Assembly (NCBI GenBank): GCA_030018855.1 | Contig: JASEHG010000058.1 | Location: 1-10,157 of the forward strand | DNA from: Candidatus Brocadiaceae bacterium | GTDB lineage: Bacteria > Planctomycetota > Brocadiia > Brocadiales > Bathyanammoxibiaceae | Length of the DNA stretch: 10,157 bases | Direction of reading: 5' to 3' | In this document: piece after piece, positions 6,277-10,157 of the stretch | Layout of the letters: every line of letters starts with the position of its first letter | Numbering within the stretch: position 1 is the stretch's first letter | Notes under the pieces: model-generated | The model's input: the letters and a program-made list of their open reading frames with translations, nothing else | Told to the model about the DNA's origin: nothing | Databases searched by the model: none | Position numbers and translations under genes: made by a program

Positions 6277-6291
6277 TCCGCCTCAGGCGGA
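6277..6291. repeat. 15-bp palindrome at the argB start
   Basis: TCCGCCT/AGGCGGA arms surround one central base, the same core as at 2684-2698. On the minus strand it supplies the GAGG that sits 6 nt before the ATG at 6274, so the repeat may act as the argB ribosome site. Confidence 0.75.
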
Positions 6292-6304
6292 TAAGGGGTA
6301 TGCG

Positions 6305-6332
6305 GTAGGGGCACGTTGCAACGTGCCCCTAC
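6305..6332. repeat. 28-bp perfect palindrome
   Basis: GTAGGGGCACGTTG is followed directly by its exact reverse complement, so the element is perfectly symmetrical. It lies in the argB/6579 divergent intergenic region. Confidence 0.95.
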
Positions 6333-6353
6333 TAATTACTGATTGACCCAATT

Positions 6354-6387
6354 TCTAAACAGTAGGGATTGGGAATATTCAACCCCT
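6354..6387 (+). repeat. Degenerate copy of the 34-bp direct repeat
   Basis: It matches 6462-6495 at 30 of 34 positions by hand alignment, beginning TCTAAAC and ending AATATTCAACCCCT. Its palindromic arms have decayed (GTAGGGATTGGG against TTCAACCCCT). Confidence 0.8.
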
Positions 6388-6390
6388 CTT

Positions 6391-6419
6391 GTAGGGGCGA
6401 CTCGCTGGGTCGCCCCTAC
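6391..6419. repeat. 29-bp palindrome
   Basis: Arms GTAGGGGCGAC (6391-6401) and GTCGCCCCTAC (6409-6419) surround a 7-nt loop. The arms match the intact arm of the repeat embedded in pntA2 at 340-372. Confidence 0.95.
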
Positions 6420-6461
6420 TTTCCCGAAAATATAACATCTATGTTAGTGTCCGTCAATGCG

Positions 6462-6497
6462 TCTAAACGGTAGGGGTTGAAAATATTCAACCCCTAC
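6462..6497. repeat. Palindrome within the 34-bp direct repeat
   Basis: Arms GTAGGGGTTGAA (6470-6481) and TTCAACCCCTAC (6486-6497) surround a 4-nt loop AATA. The preceding TCTAAAC belongs to the direct repeat shared with 6354-6387. Confidence 0.95.
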
Positions 6498-6509
6498 AGG
6501 GTTAAAATG

Positions 6510-6537
6510 TTGACGCAGTACAGGGAAAAAGTATAAT
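6510..6537 (+). promoter_or_regulatory. Strong sigma70-type promoter
   Basis: TTGACG (6510-6515), a 16-nt spacer and a perfect TATAAT (6532-6537). Transcription would start near 6544, about 35 nt before the ATG at 6579. It is the best promoter match in the window and starts just downstream of the palindrome at 6470-6497. Confidence 0.75.
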
Positions 6538-6578
6538 TGTGGCGTGTTATATATTTTTCTATATAGGAGGTAATAAGA

Positions 6579-7058
6579 ATGCGGTTTCAAAGAAAAGGGT
6601 CTTTCCTGGTACTGGCCGGTTTGTGCGTCCTTTTTATCGGAGTAAGTAAGCTGACCCTGGCCACTTACAGCCGAGATATCTTTATGACAGGGGAGGCACC
6701 ACCCATCCCTGTCCCAGATGTCAAGTATAGCCCAAAGTTGGCTACATTGAAGGTGGAAGAGAGGGTTACTTACGAGGTGGCAATCCCTGAGGAGAAACTC
6801 CAGAATGGGGAGGTGGAACCAAAGGACCTGGAGCTTGTAGAGGTGCAGGACAAGGAGAGTATAAACTTCCACCAGGTAGACTGCTTCCACTACCGACAGG
6901 TAACCCAGAGACAGACCCGCAACACGGAGGCCATTGTCTGCACCCGCACACGGCAGGGCACAGAATACTGGCTCACTAACAAGACCCGCTTTGTGGAGTG
7001 GGACCCCTGGTCAGAGTGGACTGCTATCTCCCGTAAGGGGATAGTGAAGAAGGACTAA
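6579..7058 (+). CDS. Exported or membrane-anchored protein, unknown function
   Basis: I do not recognise this 159-residue protein. It starts at an ATG with a near-perfect AGGAGGT (6565-6571) 7 nt upstream. A basic start (MRFQRKG) and a hydrophobic stretch at about 8-28 make a signal peptide or signal anchor; there is no lipobox. The rest is soluble and mixed in charge: a proline-rich segment (APPIPVPDVKYSP, 40-52), an acidic middle (EEKLQNGEVEPKDLELVEVQ, 71-90), and two cysteines at 102 and 121 in a basic, aromatic stretch that could form a disulphide. The C-terminal part is rich in tryptophan (WDPWSEW, 141-147). Strong promoter and ribosome site suggest good expression. It is transcribed away from argB and separated from the sigma factor gene downstream by an inverted repeat. 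Confidence 0.75.
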   Translation: MRFQRKGSFLVLAGLCVLFIGVSKLTLATYSRDIFMTGEAPPIPVPDVKYSPKLATLKVEERVTYEVAIPEEKLQNGEVEPKDLELVEVQDKESINFHQVDCFHYRQVTQRQTRNTEAIVCTRTRQGTEYWLTNKTRFVEWDPWSEWTAISRKGIVKKD

Positions 7059-7076
7059 GGCATCCAGAACACCGAT

Positions 7077-7182
7077 GGACACTAGACACTAGGGACTAGG
7101 CACTACGCACTAAGGACTAAAAGAGGTTTGTTTGGTGCCTAGTGCCTAGTCCTTAGTGCTTAGTCCCTGGTACTTAGTATCC
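7077..7182. repeat. Long inverted repeat built of 7-bp units
   Basis: The left arm (7077-7120) is a run of 7-bp units of the form nACTARG (CACTAGA, CACTAGG, GACTAGG and so on). The right arm (7134-7182) is its imperfect reverse complement built of CCTAGTG/CTTAGTC-type units. The loop is about 13 nt. ATCCAG occurs at both borders (7062-7067, 7179-7184). It fills the first half of the 225-bp gap after 7058, may fold into a long hairpin, and has no T-tract. Confidence 0.85.
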
Positions 7183-7236
7183 AGTGCTTACCACCCTTAA
7201 TATCCCGTCTATAAAAAACTTGCGGCAGTTACAATG

Positions 7237-7265
7237 TAAACTTTTATGGGGCAGGGCTTATCTAA
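7237..7265 (+). promoter_or_regulatory. Possible ECF-type promoter of the sigma operon
   Basis: TAAACTT (7237-7243) followed after 17 nt by TCTAA (7261-7265) resembles the GGAACTT/TCTRA pattern of promoters read by ECF sigma factors. It lies directly before the sigma gene, as expected for autoregulation. The -35 lacks the usual GG, and the leader would be short, about 13 nt. Confidence 0.35.
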
Positions 7266-7283
7266 TTACTAAGGGTCTGAAAC

Positions 7284-7841
7284 GTGGAGAGATACGACCC
7301 CGAGAATACCCTCATAGAGAGGATTAAGGAAGGGGATGAAAGGGCCTTTGAAGAGCTGGTAGATAGGTACAAGGGGATGGGTTTCTCCCTGGCCTACCGT
7401 TTCCTGGGGAACCCTGAGGATGCCAGGGACGTATCTCAGGAGGCATTTGCGCAGGTGTACCTCCATATCAAAGGTTTCCGAGGGGATAGCACCTTTAAGA
7501 CCTGGTTCTATAGGATTATTATTAACCTCTGCCGCAGAACCGCCACGGGCAGGCAGAAGAGGGCTGAGCAGTCCCTGGACCCTTATATTGAAAAGGAGAT
7601 GGAACCCCATGCCCGGGAGGACGTGGAGGGGGAGGTCAGGCAAAAGGAGCTTAAGAGGGCTGTAGAGGAGGCCGTCAGAGGACTTCCTGTAAGGCAGAGA
7701 GAGGTTTTTATCATGAAGCACATGGAGGGGATGAAGATATCCGAGATAGGCGAGGTCCTTAACTGTGCTGAGGGGACGGTTAAGATACACCTCTTCAGGG
7801 CCGTGAGGTCCCTGCAAGAGAGATTAAAGGGCTGGAGGTAG
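7284..7841 (+). CDS. ECF RNA polymerase sigma factor (sigma-70 family)
   Basis: This alternative sigma factor directs RNA polymerase to a stress or envelope regulon. It has 185 residues, normal for group 4 (ECF) sigma factors, which have only regions 2 and 4. Region 2 spans about 24-88: AFEELVDRYKGMGFSLAYRF, then PEDARDVSQEAFAQVY (core-polymerase and -10 contacts) and TFKTWFYRIIINLCRR. Region 4 spans about 126-180 with LPVRQREVFIMKHMEGM and the helix-turn-helix ISEIGEVLNCAEGTVKIHLF. The start is GTG with a weak AAGGG 8 nt upstream. It is the first gene of a four-gene operon with its anti-sigma factor. The gap to the anti-sigma gene is 95 nt and is occupied by an apparent insertion, whereas all later junctions overlap. 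Confidence 0.93.
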   Translation: MERYDPENTLIERIKEGDERAFEELVDRYKGMGFSLAYRFLGNPEDARDVSQEAFAQVYLHIKGFRGDSTFKTWFYRIIINLCRRTATGRQKRAEQSLDPYIEKEMEPHAREDVEGEVRQKELKRAVEEAVRGLPVRQREVFIMKHMEGMKISEIGEVLNCAEGTVKIHLFRAVRSLQERLKGWR

Positions 7842-7934
7842 GAGTAGGGAGTAGGGAGTAGGGAGTAGGGAGTAGGGAGTAAACTAACTTCCTTTATTCC
7901 GCATTCTCCCACAGTCCCCCTGGCTGGAGGTAGG
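7830..7934 (+). repeat. Apparent insertion flanked by 13-bp direct repeats
   Basis: GGCTGGAGGTAGG occurs exactly at 7830-7842 and again at 7922-7934. The first copy ends the sigma gene (TGG AGG TAG). The second carries the GGAGG that serves the anti-sigma ATG at 7937. Between them lie 79 bp of period-7 repeat and unremarkable sequence. Removing one copy plus the insert (92 bp) leaves stop TAG, GTC, ATG. Confidence 0.85.
7844..7878 (+). repeat. Period-7 tandem repeat (GTAGGGA x5)
   Basis: Five exact GTAGGGA units follow a partial unit at 7838-7843. The five GGG runs, each separated by AGTA, match the G-quadruplex pattern on the coding strand and therefore in the mRNA. Same unit as 2606-2626. 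Confidence 0.95.
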
Positions 7935-7936
7935 TC

Positions 7937-8377
7937 ATGACGTGTAAAGAGGTAGAAAGAGAGCTAGTCAACTATTACTACAACGAGGTGGATGCCACCA
8001 CAAGGTCCGCCGTATCAGACCATATCTCTACCTGTCCCAGGTGTCAGGTCTCCTGGAAAGACCTCAACGCCACTCTAAAGGGGGTGGAACGGGGCGTCCC
8101 TCCTATAAAGGTCATTGAGAGAGACTACCTTGCGGGGGTGTTCAAGAAGATAAAAAAGAGACAGCGGCATAAACTCCTTGTTACCCTCGTCTCGGCTATT
8201 ACGCCGTTTGTGCTGATGGTGTCATTGGGTGTAAGTGCATATATTATTAAGACAAAGATAGAGACGTCCCTGGTCGCCCAGGAGTATGAGCTAATTGAAC
8301 AGCTTGACCTGGTGCAGGACATGGAGATTATCCAGAACCTGGAGGACTTAGAGGCCATTTCCACGGAAGGGGCATGA
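7937..8377 (+). CDS. Membrane-bound zinc-finger anti-sigma factor
   Basis: It probably holds the upstream sigma factor inactive at the membrane. The product has 146 residues. The N-terminal cytoplasmic domain contains the zinc-binding anti-sigma motif H-x3-C-x2-C (HISTCPRC, His29, Cys33, Cys36), with another cysteine at position 3. A basic segment (KKIKKRQRHK, 70-79) precedes one membrane helix at about 80-104 (LLVTLVSAITPFVLMVSLGV). About 42 acidic residues then face the periplasm (EYELIEQLDLVQDMEIIQNL and following). That tail resembles the middle of the next protein. ATG with GGAGG 6 nt upstream. It overlaps the next gene by ATGA. The family match is by motif; what signal it senses is not visible. 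Confidence 0.88.
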   Translation: MTCKEVERELVNYYYNEVDATTRSAVSDHISTCPRCQVSWKDLNATLKGVERGVPPIKVIERDYLAGVFKKIKKRQRHKLLVTLVSAITPFVLMVSLGVSAYIIKTKIETSLVAQEYELIEQLDLVQDMEIIQNLEDLEAISTEGA

Positions 8378-8634
8378 GGTTATTAGTATTGGTGTTGATA
8401 ATAATGCTCGTCTCTTCGCCTGTACTGGGTGCTGGAGATTCTAAGGCCTCCAAGGACAAGACCGCTAAGGAAGAGGAAGAGATTGTTGAAGTCCTTGAGA
8501 TGCTGGAGGAGTACGAACTGCTTCAGGATATGGAGACCCTGAAGGCTTACCCCGAGCTTAAGCAAAGGGACGAAGGGGTAGAAGGAGAGAATAAGTCTAA
8601 TCCAGGAAAGGACAAGAAGTCGGAGAAGAAATGA
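8374..8634 (+). CDS. Small acidic secreted protein of the sigma operon
   Basis: The 86-residue product has a clear signal peptide (MRLLVLVLIIMLVSSPVLGA, likely cut after Ala20). The mature part begins with lysine-rich sequence, then an acidic helix at about 32-57 (EEEEIVEVLEMLEEYELLQD and following), and ends in a charged lysine-rich tail (GKDKKSEKK). EYELLQDMETL echoes the EYELIEQLDLVQDMEII tail of the anti-sigma factor encoded just before. Start ATG overlaps the anti-sigma stop by ATGA with GGAAGGGG directly upstream, and its own stop overlaps the next start in the same way, so the three are translationally coupled. I know no named family; the operon position suggests a role in signalling through the anti-sigma tail, which is inference. 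Confidence 0.8.
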   Translation: MRLLVLVLIIMLVSSPVLGAGDSKASKDKTAKEEEEIVEVLEMLEEYELLQDMETLKAYPELKQRDEGVEGENKSNPGKDKKSEKK

Positions 8635-9278
8635 GAAGGACAGTCCTTATACTAAACAAAGCGGCTATATTAGCCACCATTGCCTGTCTCCTTATCTCAA
8701 CCATTGCCCTCGCCCTGTACCCACATAGTACGGGGCTGGCCGAGGAAATAGTAGGGCCAACTCTGCCTAAGGAAGACACGGGTTTCAAAGATAAGCTCAA
8801 GAGATGGCGAGAGATGAGCCCTGAGCAGAAGGAGGCAATCAAAGAACGTTTCCGCCAGTGGAAGGACCTCCCTCCGGAAGAGAGAGATAAGCTGAAACAG
8901 AATCTTCAGAGATTCAAGGCCATGCCCCCGGAAGAGCGCCAGATTCTAAAGGAGAGGTTCAGGCGTTTCAAGAACCTGTCTCCGGAAGAGAGGCAGGGGC
9001 TATTAGAGAATTACGAGAAGTGGAGGTCCCTTGACCCGGAAAAGAGGAAAGAGCTACGGAAAGGGTTCAAGAGGTGGAAGGACCTGCCACCTGAACGCCG
9101 AAGGGAGATGAAAGACCGCCTGAGGAAGCCCTTTCCACCACGCAGAGATATGTCTCCTCCATCCCACACGGACGCACCCCCTACGCCACGTCCTAACCGC
9201 CCTACTGGTCCGCCTCCTGGAGGCAAGGGCCAGGGCCGCATGGACACACCCCCTGCACCACACCCTGAACACCGATGA
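8631..9278 (+). CDS. DUF3106-type repeat protein, exported, basic
   Basis: The 215-residue product has an N-terminal hydrophobic signal or anchor at about 7-29 after a basic start. Residues 56-163 are six uninterrupted 18-residue repeats with the pattern F-R-x-W-K-x-L-P-P-E-E-R-x-x-L-K-x-R. This matches the repeated W..LpPEqR motif of DUF3106 proteins, which have no established function. The tail (about 166-215) is rich in proline, with many histidines and glycines. The repeats are strongly basic, unlike the acidic partner encoded just upstream. The PEER-x-x-L-K-x-R helices also recall periplasmic Spy/CpxP/ZraP-type stress proteins, but I see no decisive motif. Start ATG overlaps the previous stop. 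Last gene of the sigma operon; no terminator hairpin with T-tract is visible after it. Confidence 0.85.
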   Translation: MRRTVLILNKAAILATIACLLISTIALALYPHSTGLAEEIVGPTLPKEDTGFKDKLKRWREMSPEQKEAIKERFRQWKDLPPEERDKLKQNLQRFKAMPPEERQILKERFRRFKNLSPEERQGLLENYEKWRSLDPEKRKELRKGFKRWKDLPPERRREMKDRLRKPFPPRRDMSPPSHTDAPPTPRPNRPTGPPPGGKGQGRMDTPPAPHPEHR

Positions 9279-9308
9279 TACCTATGCCTTAATGGGCTGG
9301 ACCATGGG

Positions 9309-9364
9309 GTAGGGGCATACAATATCTTGTATTATAGGCTGTTTAAGCTTGACTATATTGTATG
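9309..9364. repeat. Incomplete GTAGGGG palindrome
   Basis: GTAGGGGCATACAATAT (9309-9325) looks like one arm of the palindrome family. ATATTGTATG (9355-9364) complements the inner ten bases but the closing CCCCTAC is absent, and 29 bp lie between. A smaller hairpin ATACAA/TTGTAT (9317-9322, 9328-9333) is nested. The base composition changes at about this point. Confidence 0.55.
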
Positions 9365-9377
9365 TAATTGATATAAA
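9349..9377 (+). promoter_or_regulatory. Predicted sigma70 promoter of the methyltransferase gene
   Basis: TTGACT (9349-9354), a 17-nt spacer and TATAAA (9372-9377), close to the sigma70 consensus. Transcription would start near 9384, about 90 nt before the ATG at 9474. Confidence 0.6.
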
Positions 9378-9384
9378 GACTGAG

Positions 9385-9418
9385 CAAATCCGTACAACGA
9401 ATACGGCTCCCGGATTTG
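9385..9418 (+). other. Hairpin at the start of the methyltransferase leader
   Basis: CAAATCCG (9385-9392) and CGGATTTG (9411-9418) are exact complements around an 18-nt loop. CCGTA/TACGG (9390-9394, 9402-9406) offers a competing smaller stem. Its position right at the predicted transcript start suggests an RNA structure, but the role is unknown. Confidence 0.4.
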
Positions 9419-9473
9419 GCTGTAGGGTTGAAGTAGAACGTAGTGGAATAGAGTAATAAATAAAGGTTGAAAA

Positions 9474-10157
9474 ATGCAAGTGGTTGCACAAAAATCCTTT
9501 TATCCTATTTCTTTAGATGAGATAAGAGAAAGAGTTGTTAGAAGAAATGGCAGGCGGAATGGATTATCTAATGGCAGGGGCCAACAGTCATTCGATAATC
9601 ATTTATTGGATAACATTAAGGAAATAGTAAATGAGTTTGGTGAGAAGATTACACGTGTTGATGGTGAGATTCCAGTAGACTTGCCAATAAAAGATGGGAA
9701 AAGGTTTTTATTTATCAGCTATGACCAAAGTAGCCTCACTCATGGATTGCATAAATATCCTGCCAAATTCTTTCCAGAGTTGCCTCGTTGGCTCATAAAG
9801 CGTTATTCCAGGGAAAATGATCTTGTTCTTGATCCCTTTTCGGGCAGTGGAACAACAAATGTTGAATCGCTACTTCTTAGGCGACATTCCGTTGGAATTG
9901 ATGTTGACCCATTTTCACATTTCCTTTCAAAAGTAAAAGTGATGCCTTTGGATGAAAAGGAGTTAAAATATTCTCAAAAGTGCCTTTTGCGTTTCATAGT
10001 GAATTATCAACCATCAAAAGTACGGGAATCTGATATACCCTCTTTTCCCTACAGAGATAATTGGTTCAACAGAGAAATCATTCTTGAGTTGGCTTATCTG
10101 AAAAAGAGTATAGAATCTCTTGACGCCGATAACAAAACTAAAGATTTCTTCAAAATC
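9474..10157 (+). CDS. DNA methyltransferase (N4/N6 amino-methylating type), N-terminal part
   Basis: This 228-residue fragment runs off the right edge. It probably transfers a methyl group from S-adenosylmethionine to DNA bases, as in restriction-modification or related defence systems. HGLHKYPAKFFPELPRWLI (90-108) is followed by the SAM-binding motif I DPFSGSGTT (120-128) and GIDVDP (141-146), whose acid contacts the cofactor. The catalytic DPPY/NPPY-type motif is not in the visible part and should lie downstream, which would place motif I before motif IV. ATG at 9474 has AAAGGT 6 nt upstream; no in-frame start of better quality is visible. Rows in this gene are about 30-42% GC by hand count against 57% in a row of the DUF3106 gene, which suggests acquisition. 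No partner endonuclease is visible. Confidence 0.85.
   Translation, partial: MQVVAQKSFYPISLDEIRERVVRRNGRRNGLSNGRGQQSFDNHLLDNIKEIVNEFGEKITRVDGEIPVDLPIKDGKRFLFISYDQSSLTHGLHKYPAKFFPELPRWLIKRYSRENDLVLDPFSGSGTTNVESLLLRRHSVGIDVDPFSHFLSKVKVMPLDEKELKYSQKCLLRFIVNYQPSKVRESDIPSFPYRDNWFNREIILELAYLKKSIESLDADNKTKDFFKI

Noticed and set aside
6305..6497. CRISPR array in the cluster of palindromic repeats
   Set aside because: The repeats have different cores, irregular spacing and no uniform spacers; they are dispersed palindromes.
6444..6890. Minus-strand open frame of 148 codons
   Set aside because: It overlaps the promoter, palindrome and coding region of the 6579 gene and has no supporting signals.
7269..7817. 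Minus-strand open frame of 182 codons opposite the sigma factor gene
   Set aside because: It is the shadow of a clear ECF sigma factor and shows no domain-like sequence.
9282..9491. Minus-strand 69-codon frame across the intergenic region after the DUF3106 gene
   Set aside because: It overlaps the methyltransferase promoter, leader and start, and has no ribosome site or family likeness.

Overview
The window looks like a chromosomal segment of a Gram-negative bacterium with moderate GC. It has an outer-membrane lipid transport operon (mlaEFD), a lipobox protein and exported proteins. Starts are mostly ATG/GTG behind GGAGG-type ribosome sites. Intergenic DNA is crowded with short palindromes ending in GTAGGGG/CCCCTAC and with period-7 tracts. 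I associate that repeat style with environmental genomes such as anammox-type Planctomycetota and some candidate phyla, but no marker gene fixes the phylum, so the affiliation is tentative.

Layout. 1-1944, minus strand: a three-subunit proton-translocating transhydrogenase operon, pntA1-pntA2-pntB (pntB runs off the left edge), with its promoter near 1915-1944. 2124-2627, plus strand: a lipoprotein of unknown function. 2628-2837: a repeat-filled gap between convergent genes. 2838-6274, minus strand: argB followed by mlaE, mlaF and mlaD, tightly packed and probably co-transcribed. 6275-6578: a divergent intergenic region with several palindromes and a strong sigma70-type promoter driving 6579-7058, an exported or anchored protein I do not recognise. 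7284-9278, plus strand: an ECF sigma factor, a membrane zinc-finger anti-sigma factor, a small acidic secreted protein and a basic DUF3106-type repeat protein. The last three overlap by ATGA. 9474 to the end: the N-terminal part of a DNA methyltransferase on visibly AT-richer DNA with its own promoter, probably the edge of an accessory region.

How the genes work together. PntA1/A2/B make NADPH from NADH using the proton gradient. MlaE/MlaF/MlaD form the inner-membrane lipid transporter, and ArgB is an arginine-pathway enzyme sharing its transcript. The sigma/anti-sigma operon looks like an envelope-sensing circuit whose last two products are exported and could feed a signal back to the anti-sigma factor.

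The most interesting signal is in the repeats. Palindromic and period-7 tracts sit at gene junctions and often supply the final codons and stop of the upstream gene. At the sigma/anti-sigma junction the inserted tract is flanked by an exact 13-bp direct repeat that carries the stop codon and ribosome site. This implies that a 92-bp event split a once tightly coupled pair. A diverged version of the same arrangement sits at the end of the lipoprotein gene, and a weaker one at the mlaF-mlaD junction.
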